Below are positions 48,325 through 57,992 of a stretch of DNA of 64,000 nucleotides, piece by piece. Each line of letters starts with the position of its first letter. The first letter of the stretch is position 1. The notes beneath the pieces were generated by a model. The model searched no databases and was not told the DNA's origin. It saw only the letters and a list, made by a program, of their open reading frames with translations. The position numbers were made by a program, and so were the translations under genes. The stretch lies in NCBI GenBank assembly GCA_015501585.1, contig JADNRY010000147.1, positions 62,001 through 126,000 on the forward strand, read 5' to 3'. Source of the DNA: Rhodocollybia butyracea (taxonomy: Eukaryota; Basidiomycota; Agaricomycetes; Agaricales; Omphalotaceae).

Positions 48325-48331
48325 TATAAAG
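48325..48331 (+). promoter_or_regulatory. TATA box of SSP2
   Basis: TATAAAG in CGTACTACTCGGTATAAAG, 59 nt before the ATG; SSP5 has the same context. Confidence 0.7.
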
Positions 48332-48389
48332 CTCCTTAGAGTTCAAAGATCAGCAATCCGTACCTAAACACGCTTGTAAACGCGCCAGC

Positions 48390-48787
48390 ATGTTCGCCAA
48401 AGTCGTTCTCATTACCTTTGCTTTCATGCACACTGCCTCTGCCGCAGCGCTGGTACGTCGTTCGTGCAATTGTTCAATGCAGACCCGCATTGACCTCCAG
48501 GAACACAGGTGATTCGTCCACCGGACATTACAATTTGTGGCTTATTAGGCCCGGGTTGCATTACCCTTCCCATCGAGAGCGGCGTATGTTCCAACCTTGC
48601 CGGTGGTCTCACCTCAGTTACCGTTTTAGGCGCGGAATGCGCTTTCTTCTCGTAGATCCCCCATCCTATCACAACAGAAGCTCAGAAACTAACTTTGAAT
48701 ATTTTTAGGATGAGTGGCTGCGAAGGGGATTTGAATGATGGGTGGTTCCCAGGTAGTGGCTCCTATGAATGTACTGTTCCAGAGTAG
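48390..48787 (+). CDS. Small secreted six-cysteine protein SSP2
   Basis: Three exons (48390-48452, 48509-48651, 48709-48787; introns 56 and 57 nt, phases 0 and 2) give 94 residues. Signal peptide MFAKVVLITFAFMHTASA. The mature chain shows C-x6-C-x9-C, then C-x7-C and a last Cys before TVPE at the end (ITICGLLGPGC, ESGVC, GAECAFFSMSGC, YEC), so three disulphides are possible. SSP5 is the block-copy partner with the same ends (VIRPPDI/IVRPPDI start, CTVPE finish). The 3' flank continues to the transposon at 49040. Confidence 0.85.
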
Positions 48788-49039
48788 GGCCATGTGCGGT
48801 TGTGTATAAGTTTGGAACGTGTCTGTAGTTTGTATTGCTTCAATGTTACTGTGTTGTCCAATCACTGATATCGTTCTTCTTTATCCGAGCTCCATCCCCT
48901 CTCATCCTTCTCACCCTCTCACCCTTCTTGTGATCATTGAATAGCAACCGAAGCTACTTAATCAAACAGCGTTCTGCCTTCTCAAACGCTGGGACGCTCA
49001 GGCTGTCTGGTGTTCAAGAAACGCAGCGACTTTGTGAGA

Positions 49040-50293
49040 CACTACGCCAGCGTCAAATAATAACGGGCGAAATTTTTTTCGAAATTATTGCTGTAATTAT
49101 TTACCTTTTTCGATAAGAATTTCGGTTGAAATTGGTTCTCTTTTTCGTGCGAAAAATAAATTGAAAGACAAATAGAATTTCGCCCGTAAATCTTTGATAA
49201 TTTCGTCTGAAAAATCTATTGTAATTGATTATCTTTTTCGATAAGAATTTCGCCCGTAATCTGTTATCTTTTTCGTCCGAAAAAGACAACGAAATTGGTT
49301 ATCTTTTTCGCTCGTGATTAATTAAAAATTTCGAGCGATATTTTTACAAGGTAATCACTGGACAATGATTGGGCAAGAACTGGGCAGTTCGGTCATGTGA
49401 TGTGCAGTACTAGACTTAAAGTTACAGGATACCACATATGTATTGGAGTGCCAGCCACCACACGAGGCAAAACCCTATAACGACGTCGGTCAGTATGCTT
49501 CTCGAATAGCTATAACATTCTTTTGCGGAGCCAACACAAGTCCAAGAAGATTCTTTGCATCATATATCAAACCAGGTTTCATCGCCTCAATACCTGTCTG
49601 TCAGGGTCATTCACCAAAAGAGGGCTTACAGTAAGACTGCGTATGAATTTGCGTGATCTTTCAGACACTATTGATAGTTTGTCTCGCTGGGCAATGAGAA
49701 TATTGCGCGGGACGTGTCTGCGGCTCTATATCTTGAGTCCGAGTTGATAAGAGTTGTACTAGGCGGTGGCTCAGTATGCCTGATTCTAAAATACACTTTT
49801 TCTCCCATGTTCGGAGTTTCGTTGTGATGAATGGCGCGTGATTACTGGCGCTGCCATGAATACCTATCCTGTATGATACTGAAAGTCATCTTAAGACAGA
49901 TGAAGTACTGGCAGATGCAGATCACATGACCGAACTGCCCAGTTCTTGTCCAGTTCCTGCCCAATCATTGTCCAGTTGTTACCTTGTAAAAATATCGCTC
50001 GAAATTTTTAACTAATCACGAGCGAAAAAGATAAGTAATTTCATTATCTTTTTCATCCGAAAAAGATAACAGATTACAGGCGAAATTCTTATCGAAAAAG
50101 ATAATCAATTACAATAGATTTTTCAGACGAAATTATCAAAGATTTACGAGCGAAATTCTGTTTGTTTTTCAATTTATTTTTCGCACGAAAAAGAGAACCA
50201 ATTTCGACCGAAATTCTTATCGAAAAAGGTAAATAATTACAGCAATAATTTCGGAAAAAATTTCGCCCGTTATTATTTGACGCTGGCGTAGTG
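49040..50293. mobile_element. Foldback DNA element with CACTA-type ends (1254 bp), non-autonomous
   Basis: Ends are perfect inverted copies of CACTACGCCAGCGTCAAA, flanked by a 3-bp direct duplication AGA (49037-49039 and 50294-50296). The inverted repeats run about 370 bp on each side (to about 49405 and from about 49918), so the two arms can form a long hairpin around a unique centre of about 500 bp. The arms contain many copies of a subterminal word like TTATCTTTTTCG in both orientations. CACTA 5' ends, 3-bp target duplications and clustered subterminal repeats are the hallmarks of the CACTA (EnSpm) superfamily. No transposase frame is present. It sits between SSP2 and the scrambled SSP3; the matching site at 53490 is empty. 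Confidence 0.88.
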
Positions 50294-50390
50294 AGAAGAA
50301 GAGTGTTCCAGTACGGCGCGATTGAAAATCCGTTCCATCTCCTCAGGATCCGTACAGTAATCATACCAGAGTCGTAATGAAAATGAAAGT

Positions 50391-50493
50391 GAGTGCGGGA
50401 TGTACATTGAACAAGAGCCCAAGCGACGAACAGGAGGGGGGCTGAGGCAGCGGCGATGAAGGCAAAAGCAATAAAGATGGCTTTGGAGAACAT
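50391..50493 (-). pseudogene. SSP3 promoter-side fragment: exon 1 and part of intron 1, inverted
   Basis: On the minus strand the ATG at 50493 starts a signal peptide (MFSKAIFIAFAFIAAASA) and then a donor-like GTTCGTCGC and intron sequence matching SSP6 intron 1. After about 50391 the similarity ends and no exon 2 follows; exon 1 is one base shorter than in SSP6. A TTATAAG element near 50560-50566 and about 100 bp of upstream sequence match the SSP6 promoter, also inverted. Confidence 0.75.
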
Positions 50494-50619
50494 GCAGCTG
50501 AATACTTAGTAGGTGTGGATTACAGACTGACTGAGAGTGAAGGGGAAATCATCTAGATCTTATAAGGACGGGGAGGAAACGGATACATCCATTGTCGAAA
50601 GTTTAGATATGCTTCTAAG

Positions 50620-50706
50620 GGGAACGATTGCAACGAAGCAAACCAGACAACGGTGTCTGGTACTCTCACTGGTTCTCGCATGGGTTATACATGTACTTTC
50701 GACTAA
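50620..50706 (+). pseudogene. Orphan last exon of SSP3
   Basis: An 87-nt exon (29 codons with stop) preceded by a CTTCTAAG acceptor, encoding NDCNEANQTTVSGTLTGSRM, then GYTCTFD. It aligns without gaps to exon 3 of SSP6 (also 87 nt) and is followed by the same 3' flank. It faces away from its own exon 1, which is inverted next to it, so no product can be made. Confidence 0.75.
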
Positions 50707-51634
50707 CTCATGTGGTCACATCATTTGGACGGTATGTGCATAGGCAAATTCACTCACTACGACCAAGTAAGCCTTGCCATTGATATTGAAACTTGAAGAC
50801 CTCACAATCGGGAAGCAAAGTCTCTTGGCTCTGCAAAGCACCCTTTCCGACTAGTTAGAAGGAAGACTTCCGAAGACGAAAGTCTTTCGGGGAGCAAATG
50901 GTACGAGCAGGATTGAGCCTGGGCCTAAGGTGCTAGTTGAACTTCGCCCGCCAGAGTCACTGTCAATTACACGTCCTTTCGCACCCCTCCTTAGGTCAAG
51001 CTTCAGATCTGCAGGGACCAAAGCCATGGAACGAACACGAACGTCTACGTAACTTGCATGTACCACAAGATTTCTATCGATTTCAAGATCCTGATGGTCT
51101 TCTCGGTTCCTTGTATGTATGACGTCAGCATTTTCTATCTTCCTCCCACCCATATTGCACTTGCGCTCTACTTTGCTCGTTCGCCACAAGTCTACCCCAA
51201 ATCTACACCTGCATCACAATAGGTGCCAATTTCTTTTCATGTGCTATATGAATGTATGTCCCATTTACCATCGCTTGTTTCCCGGTATTTGCTGTAGGTC
51301 CCGCGATGTTCTTCACTACAGGTATCGGATGCATCTCCGAATCCCAGCGCCAGGACTCCTACCCTTCTGCCAAGCTATGGATGCGCTAGCACATTCTGAT
51401 GAATCTTCCAAGTAGTACAATAGCACGACGCACACGATCGAAAAACCCGTTCTAGTTTGCTTTTTCTCGTACGACGATGCCCTCCAGATAAACCGTGCGC
51501 GATCGGAAACCCGAGGAACATCTTGAAGGACACCAGCACGACATTAGTGCCGGACGTAAAATCTGGAAACGCACTTTCGAAAAATTCATCCGGATAGATA
51601 CATCCATCCAAGTTCTTCTCGTCGTACTACTTGG

Positions 51635-51641
51635 TATAAAA
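51635..51641 (+). promoter_or_regulatory. TATA box of SSP4
   Basis: TATAAAA, 68 nt before the ATG, same CTACTTGG context as in SSP1. Confidence 0.75.
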
Positions 51642-51708
51642 GCTAGGTGATTTTGCTCTACATACCTCAGTCTGCAACCCGCATACTAACGCATTCGCCA
51701 ACTACAAC

Positions 51709-52130
51709 ATGTTCTCCAAAGCCATTCTTCTCGCTTCTGCCTTCATTGCTGCTGTTTCTGCTGCTTCTGTTACCCCTGCAGTCTCTGAGGTACGTCGCTC
51801 AGGCACTTGTCCGATGTAGATTCTTCACTCACTTTCTGAATTACAGACCAATGTAACCGCATTTGTTTGCTCCGTCAAGCCCTTTAACATACCGATCGGC
51901 GGATGTTTCGGGTTGTCTTCCTTCAACTTGACCGGCAGCTCAATCATTGTTTCCCCAAACGCAATCCTCGGGTGCACTTACTACCTGTACGGGTCTTTTA
52001 ACTTGTTTGAATCGAGTCCCAGATGTTGACTTTCAATACTAGGGGTGTTGACTGCAAGGGAGACACCGTGGCTGCCCCGGTGACTACCGGCTCCGCTTCG
52101 TGTTTTGGGGTGCTCAGTGGCGGGGTGTAA
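51709..52130 (+). CDS. Small secreted cysteine-containing protein SSP4
   Basis: Three exons (51709-51789, 51847-51986, 52043-52130; introns 57 and 56 nt) give 102 residues. Signal peptide MFSKAILLASAFIAAVSA, then ASVTPAVSE and a mature part with five Cys (AFVC, GGC, LGC, VDC, ASC). It is the partner of SSP1 in the second block copy; both lack one Cys found in SSP2/5/7. The last exon is longer and ends LSGGV. No catalytic motif is visible, so function is unknown beyond secretion. Confidence 0.8.
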
Positions 52131-52753
52131 CCAACGTGGACGGAGTCTGAGATATGTGGTGGATTCTTGAAACTATTTGTTCCCGTCATCTTAGAACAGT
52201 TGCCCCGCCCACCTAAGTAGTATGTGTTTGATTACTACCTAGTTCGTTTATCTATTGGAAGAGGTGTCGTGTCTGTACTTCCTCACTTTCCCATTGGTAG
52301 TACTGTGTTCTTCAATCGATATCATTCTTCTCTTATAGCTGGCAGGCTCAAGCGCTCATCTCCACTCAGTTCCCGTATTCCTGAAGGAGAGGGAAGAGGG
52401 AAGGGTAAAGAGCACAATTTCTCCCCCTGTCCGGTGTTCGGAAAACGGAACGTCTCTCCGCGAAAAGAGTGGAAATGGCGCGCGCATAATGCGCCAATAC
52501 CGCACACTGTTCTGCTGTCGACTGCCGAGCCATGAATGTCAAGAGCCACACTACTAGGCTTTTCAAGTTAGTACAACGCGCACAATCGACAACCTGTCTA
52601 ATAGATCCAATCATCTCGTACCACAATGTGGTCGAAAGCTCACAAGTCTATCTTCAGACTCAGTACTCAGGGTCCATCATCGAGGATAACACTGGCATGA
52701 CACCAGCATGGCACCAGCGGTAGACATAAGATGGGAACGACCGTACTACTCGG

Positions 52754-52760
52754 TATAAAA
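52754..52760 (+). promoter_or_regulatory. TATA box of SSP5
   Basis: TATAAAA, 78 nt before the ATG, preceded by CGTACTACTCGG as in SSP2. Confidence 0.72.
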
Positions 52761-52837
52761 ACCCTTCAAAGTTCAAAGATTCAGAGTCAGCAATCCGTAC
52801 CTAAACGCGCTTGTAAATACTAAACCAACCTGACAGC

Positions 52838-53233
52838 ATGTTCGCCAAAGTCGTTCTCATCGCCTTTGCTTTCATTCACACTGCCTCTGCCACAGCGCTA
52901 GTATGTCGTTCGTGCCCTTGTTCAATGTGCACCCCGCGCTGACCCCTAGGATCACAGATAGTTCGTCCACCCGACATTAAATTTTGCACCAGCACCGAAG
53001 AATTTTGCTTTACCGATGCCATCGAAGCAGGCGTATGTTTCGACGTTCTCCCTGATGTCATTTCAGTTGTCATTTCAGGCGCAGAATGCGCTTTCTTCAC
53101 GTAGATATATCCTATCTCAACAGAGTCCGATCAGAGACTAACTTTGAGTATTTCTAGGACGAGCAACTGCGAAGGAGTTTCGAGTGGGTCTGTCCTAGGT
53201 AGTAACTCCTATAAATGCACTGTTCCAGAGTAG
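52838..53233 (+). CDS. Small secreted six-cysteine protein SSP5
   Basis: Three exons (52838-52900, 52958-53100, 53158-53233; introns 57 and 57 nt) give 93 residues: signal peptide MFAKVVLIAFAFIHTASA, then IVRPPDIKFC, EEFC, EAGVC, GAECAFFTTSNC and YKC before TVPE. Six Cys are spaced as in SSP2. Exon lengths 63 and 143 are identical to SSP2, and exon 3 is one codon shorter. The 3' flank has a GGAA microsatellite and an extra segment of about 50 bp not seen after SSP2. Confidence 0.85.
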
Positions 53234-53255
53234 TGCCATGTGTGATTGTGTACTC

Positions 53256-53277
53256 GGAAGGAAGGAAGGAAGGAAGA
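53256..53277. repeat. GGAA microsatellite
   Basis: Five GGAA units at the start of a segment of about 50 bp that is inserted in the SSP5 3' flank relative to SSP2. The segment is bounded by CTCGGA and TCCGAG, a short inverted pair. Confidence 0.8.
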
Positions 53278-53685
53278 ATTTATTACGCGGCGTGGTCCGA
53301 GTGCTGAACGTCGGAACGTGTCTGTACTTGTATTGCTTCAGCTTTACTGTGTTGTCCAATCACTATCACTGATATCTAACTATGCTGGCGAACCTCAGGC
53401 TCTACTCCGTCTCATCCTTCTCACCCTTCTAACCCCTTCGATCCGTAAAAGCAACCGCACTGTCTGGTATTCGGTAAACGCAGCGGCTTTGTGAGAAGAA
53501 AGTGATCCAGTGTGGCACGGCGCAATTTAAAACCCGTCCCAAGGCTTTTAATCTTCTCGTACGACAACGTAGGTTGTGCACGGGCCAACTCCTAAACCTA
53601 GACTGTTGGAAGACTCGAGTACAGAGGTAGGATCCGGGAATATACTTTCGGAAAATGGATGCATCCGTTTCCTCCTGGCAGTCCT

Positions 53686-53692
53686 TATAAAA
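53686..53692 (+). promoter_or_regulatory. TATA box of SSP6
   Basis: TATAAAA in GTCCTTATAAAAGCTAGATG, 57 nt before the ATG; the inverted SSP3 promoter has a near-identical box. Confidence 0.72.
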
Positions 53693-53748
53693 GCTAGATG
53701 ACTTCCTTCGGTCGGTCTGCAATCCATAGCTTCCAAGTACTTAGCTGC

Positions 53749-54153
53749 ATGTTCCCCAAAACCATCCTCATTGCTTTTTCCTTCATCGCCGCTGCCTCAG
53801 CAGCCCCTTCTGTTCGTCCCTTGGACTCTTGTTCAATATAGATCCTGCACTCATCCTCTAACACAGTCGGGTGATCCAAGCATTCAACTTTGCTTCCCCT
53901 CCTTGGGATGTAATCCAATTTTCGCCACATGCAGCGCTACCAAACGGAATTGTTTCAATTTCATCAACGACTCTGTTATGATTACTTCACAATGCACTTT
54001 ATTCGTGTATGGATCCTTCTCTAAATCACTCCAAATTGACCGTTGAGCTGAATGATATATTTCTAGGGGTACGAATGCAATGAAGCAAACCGGACCACGT
54101 CTGGTACTCTCACTGGGTCCCGCATGAGGGGTTATAAGTGTACTTTCGACTAA
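53749..54153 (+). CDS. Small secreted seven-cysteine protein SSP6
   Basis: Three exons (53749-53811, 53867-54004, 54067-54153; introns 55 and 62 nt) give 95 residues. Signal peptide MFPKTILIAFSFIAAASA; mature Cys at LC, LGC, ATC, RNC, SQC, YEC and YKC, ending TFD. Unlike the other genes, intron 2 fits only in phase 0 (donor GTGTAT after TTATTC), and the GTATGG two bases later would break the frame. Exon 3 matches orphan exons at 50620 and 55340. It is the intact partner of scrambled SSP3. Confidence 0.75.
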
Positions 54154-54757
54154 CTCGTGTCACATACTAGACGATATGGGAATATAGCTTTGACACTACC
54201 CATTTCGGGTTAACCATACACATACTTATTACGATTTGAAGTCAGTACTCGAGATATAGGTATATAAGTAGACAACTCACTCTCAGAAGCACACGAGAGT
54301 GTAAACGAGCGAGGACATCTGTAGGTAAGCACTTGGATGGTAGGTAAGTACTTGAATATCAATAAACGGTCTTCACTCTCCCCTGATGTATTTCCGGCAA
54401 ATTCGGGAGAAGAGCTTGTGCTTTAAATAAATACCTATGAAGAATGGGTGTTCAAGGAACGGAGAGCCTCTGCGCAAAAAGAGTGGAGATGCCAATGGAT
54501 CAGCGCATCCCCCGCATATGCACCGATACCGCACTCAGCTGTTCTGCCGTCGACTGCCGAGCTATGAGTATCAGAAGCCACACCTAAGCTTTTCAAGCTA
54601 GTACGATGTGCACGATCGAAATCCTATCTAGGTTCAATCATCTTGTAGAACAATCCAGTGGTTGTAAACTCAGCTTCTGGCATGACATCGGCACCAGCGA
54701 CATAAGATGGGAATACTATACTCTCAACACTCATCTCCTTCTGGTCTTCCTATTTCA

Positions 54758-54764
54758 TATAAAA
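54758..54764 (+). promoter_or_regulatory. TATA box of SSP7
   Basis: TATAAAA followed by GCTAAGTGATTT, 63 nt before the ATG, as in the other promoters of the array. Confidence 0.72.
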
Positions 54765-54826
54765 GCTAAGTGATTTCACTCCTTTCACTTCGGTCAGCAA
54801 TCCACGCGCTTGTAAACATAACCAAC

Positions 54827-55214
54827 ATGCTCTCCAAAGTCATTCTCATTGCCGCAGGCTTCATTGCCGCTGCCTCTGCAGCCCCTGTACGTTGTCCGTA
54901 CCCTTGCCCAATGAATATCCTGCGCTTACCCTTTTAAACATAGGCGGTCAGTCCTGTAAACATTAAATTTTGCACCGCCGCAGGAGTCTGCTCTGTCGCG
55001 CCCATCGCCGCCGGCTCATGCGTCCCCTTTACGTTGTCCAATATCACCTCTGTTATCGTCTCAGGAGGCGCGACATGCGAATTCTTCTCGTATGTAGATT
55101 CCTCATCCTATCTCAGCTGAGTACCAGAAACTGACTTTAAATATTTCTAGGACGAATAATTGTACAGGAGGCGCTGGTGAGGTGGACGGCGCTGCCTCCT
55201 ATAAGTGCACATAA
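54827..55214 (+). CDS. Small secreted six-cysteine protein SSP7
   Basis: Three exons (54827-54886, 54944-55089, 55151-55214; introns 57 and 61 nt, phases 0 and 2) give 89 residues: signal peptide MLSKVILIAAGFIAAASA, then Cys at KFC, GVC, GSC, ATC, NNC and YKC with spacing C-x5-C-x9-C-x18-C-x7-C-x15-C, the cleanest form of the family pattern. Its upstream 350 bp (from about 54430) resembles the SSP2 and SSP5 promoters. It is the last complete member of the array. Confidence 0.83.
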
Positions 55215-55339
55215 ACAGTACTTCCATAGTAGCTTGCTTGTGTATTTGGATTCTGGAGTGTGTGTCGTGTCTGTACTTATATTGCTTCGTTACTGTGCTC
55301 TCCAATCAATATTGCTCTTCATTATTGATATACTTCTAG

Positions 55340-55413
55340 GAGTACGCCTGAAAATCACTGGATGGTACTCTCACTGAATCCCGCCTGGCGAGCTATACGG
55401 CACTTTCGACTAA
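55340..55413 (+). pseudogene. Orphan, degenerate SSP last exon
   Basis: After a CTTCTAG acceptor, the sequence matches SSP6 exon 3 (GGTACTCTCACTG, CACTTTCGACTAACTCG) but has lost about 13 bases and its Cys codons. No exons 1-2 of its own are upstream; it follows directly on the 3' flank of SSP7. Confidence 0.65.
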
Positions 55414-56059
55414 CTCGCAGTGTAGTCAAGGGAATACATCTGTTTCGTAGTACTTTGAATGATCGTTGTTGCGCGCCTTAATGAGACTTTTATTCCTCAG
55501 TCGTACTTCTATACTATGCTCCATTGAGGTCAGCCCCTATCTACACCTCATAGCATCTCCCTATATACACGCATTCCAGTATCTGTAGAAGCTAAAGGGT
55601 GGCGCATGACGTCAGTGTCAAAGCGTCATATATCTCCAGTTTCTCCGACTCATTCCAATCTCTGAGTCCCCTTACTACGTCCTTGCATTTTCTCTACTCA
55701 AATGGTACTCTCGTAGCCGGTGGCATTTTTTGCTCAATCTAGGATCGCTTCCTTGAGGCAGTTGTATTTGGTTAATCGTTGAACATGATGATGCCTATGA
55801 TGTGTATGATATTGAACAAAGTTGTGCAGTTGAATTCCGACATTTCTGGGCGTCGGTAGTTGGGGGTGTTACGATAAATGCATGTGCAATCAAAATCTCG
55901 CTCCTTCTCCACCGTCCTCTTTTTCCTTCTACACATATATCTGGTTGAAAATCCGTTTCACTGCTGGGCATGCGGAGTTTGCATATTCAAGCAATCGGCA
56001 AACTGTAAGGGCTTCCACTCCAACGTTTGTTTCTTAATTAATGGGAAATGAATATTCTT
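55414..56059. other. Intergenic, no gene seen
   Basis: Spacer between the SSP array and the eroded membrane protein gene; no supported frame. Confidence 0.45.
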
Positions 56060-57310
56060 TTATTCTTTGACCACGCTTCCCGCCGCCAGTTTCACCTTCA
56101 ACGTACCCTAAAAAGTAAAATTTGGTGCAACTTCTTCAGCTACGTTGTTTCGAACGGATTCCGATCCGACAGCATTTAGTGTTATACTGAGGTTCACTGC
56201 ACAAAATGGCGAAACTGCAATTGGAACCTTCCCATCTGAGCAGGCTACTGAGATACCATTAACATTCACCCCAACGGAGACGTCTGGGTATGTTTCAAGC
56301 TGATTCATCCTTCACTAGTGCTTATAATGGATATTCCTCGAAACTTTGTTTTGGAGGTCATATCGAACTTGCAACAGTAGCCTACCAGTCCTATTTCCGT
56401 TCTGTCCGCCTTGCTGAGTGATGTTGGCGATAGAATATCGGTCACAGAGGACCCTACCACAGTCTTTGCAGCAAGTCCTATTTTCGTTGTGCTCGTACCC
56501 CCCTCCACGACGTAAGCTGTTTTCTTTCTTTCCGTATCCGCCGTATTAATCTTTCTCAGTTTAAGTTTACTGGTAGCCAACCATACTCTCGTAGAATCTG
56601 CTCGAAGTTCAGCAGCTGGATCGTGGGTATTCGATTGTCCTTTTGGTCTTCACTAAACCTAAACCAGGATGCAACACAGCAGCACAAACTCATTCCAAAC
56701 CACTACCACTGGGACTGTGTCGAGCACAACAGCAACAGCAACAGATCAACTTTCTCCAACTCAATCTGTTGTATCACCCGAGATGCACATATCCAACACA
56801 CCAGCGATTGTTGGTAGTGCGCTTGGAGCTATTGCTCTGGTTACGATATGCCTACTCTTGTTCCTCATTTGAAACAAACGTCGACGACGACAACTCGGAG
56901 CTGGGCTCATCCCAGATGATATGGCAATATTGAATGCTTCTATATCACCTTTTATCAAAGCTGGATCTGATAGCAAGTATATCGTAGAGCAGCGAAAGAG
57001 GCAGAAGCCAGACGCCAGAGCCTCACAGACGGTCATAGTGGATGGCATCTTACCAGAATTTACATTTCCTACCGCACATTCAGACGTTCCTTTGGTCTCG
57101 AGCGACACTTGGGGAGAGGATTTGAGGATTGAAGATCCTGAACTTGCAGCTGGGCTATGGCCAGGAAGCCCCATTGGAGGGTCGGCGGATGAACCTGACA
57201 TCGCACAGATTTTTGAGAATATAAAGAACCGAGTTACCTTTCGTCGTCACCAAGATAGTGGATTGGTAGTTTCAGTACGGAATGTACAGGACCGAGAGCT
57301 TGGTGATTGA
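56060..57310 (+). pseudogene. Single-pass membrane protein gene with in-frame stops
   Basis: A plus-strand frame encodes an extracellular beta-type segment (ASFTFNVP, then FRTDSDPTAFSVILRF, TAQNGETAIGTFPSE), then after a likely intron from 56288 a poorly conserved stretch, a Thr/Ser-rich stem (56669 on), a transmembrane helix (AIVGSALGAIALVTICLLLFLI) and a basic-start cytosolic tail (NKRRRRQLGAGLIPDD to the TGA at 57308). This stem-helix-RRRR layout is common among agaricomycete surface proteins. TGA at 56870-56872 falls between the helix and the basic tail, where Trp would fit, and a TAA interrupts the N-terminal segment near 56110. The tail then stays open for 145 codons, which suggests recent loss or a readthrough/assembly issue. 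Confidence 0.5.
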
Positions 57311-57992
57311 GCTTCCGCCGAAATATCCATCACTAATATATAGGGTAGTATAATCCTGATAAAGAGCAGCAAGGTGGCAAAGGCAAAGTGTGAGTCGAGG
57401 ACATAGGACAGCGAAGAATGAGAGGTTATGAGTAGTAGCGCGTCGTCCTGCGTTTCCGGTTTCTTGATGTTTCGAGGTTCAAGAATCTAGATTGAGATTG
57501 AGTTGCGGAACTCAAAAGCCAATACTGCCAGTTCAATGAGTAGCGCCAAGTTTCGTCCAACGCGGGCTGATGTTTGATGAAGCTTGAGCTTGAGGAAGAG
57601 TCGGCGTGAAGAGAAAAGGTGATGATCCAGTTCCGCAAAGTTACAGAAAGATGTCCACAAGGGAACCGGGAAGGACGAGAGAGGACCACGGTGGATGAAA
57701 ACACGAAAATGAGATTGGTTCCCGCGGTGATCGATGTCGATGAAGACTGAGCGCTGGGCACGAATATGTCGAGGCGAATGGTAGATTTACATTGGGCGCA
57801 TTTGCGAAAGATGGAATACCTACTAGATATCAAGTTATCGATAATACAGTTCCGGAATCTGAACTCATCTCAGATATTGGCTAGACCACTTAGCTTACAT
57901 CCTCCCAACCCATCCCGGATTCCGACTTGCGCATCCAAGCACTGATATTGACTAGTATTTTCCTACGCCAGGTCAACAACTACATTTGTAGT
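57311..57992. other. Intergenic, no gene seen
   Basis: A minus-strand frame at 57426-57833 has no family features and is not called. Confidence 0.45.

Larger units (their letters stand above)
46375..49036 (+). repeat. SSP block, copy 1 (direct duplicate of 50744-53490)
   Basis: Contains about 0.8 kb of upstream sequence (GAAGACCTCACAATCG, CAAAGCACCCTTTCCGA, GACGAAAGTCTTTC), then SSP1 and SSP2 with their flanks, all in the same order as copy 2. Homology resumes after the inserted transposon from 50297 to about 50345. Confidence 0.8.
50744..53490 (+). repeat. SSP block, copy 2 (direct duplicate of 46375-49036)
   Basis: Same order: about 0.9 kb upstream sequence, SSP4, spacer with TGTGTTTGATTACTACCTAG, then SSP5 and its 3' flank. 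Continues to the empty site of the foldback element at about 53490 and to about 53545 beyond it. Confidence 0.8.

Noticed and set aside
49443..49747. Short ORFs in the centre of the foldback element, considered as a transposase remnant
   Set aside because: No DDE or zinc-finger motif; too short and in unrelated frames.
50089..50493. 134-codon minus ORF beginning with an SSP signal peptide
   Set aside because: Only the first 21 codons are genuine SSP exon 1; the rest is intron, unrelated sequence and the arm of the foldback element.
56108..56580. Minus-strand ORFs of 66 and 91 codons
   Set aside because: Antisense to the eroded membrane-protein gene, which has the better domain order.
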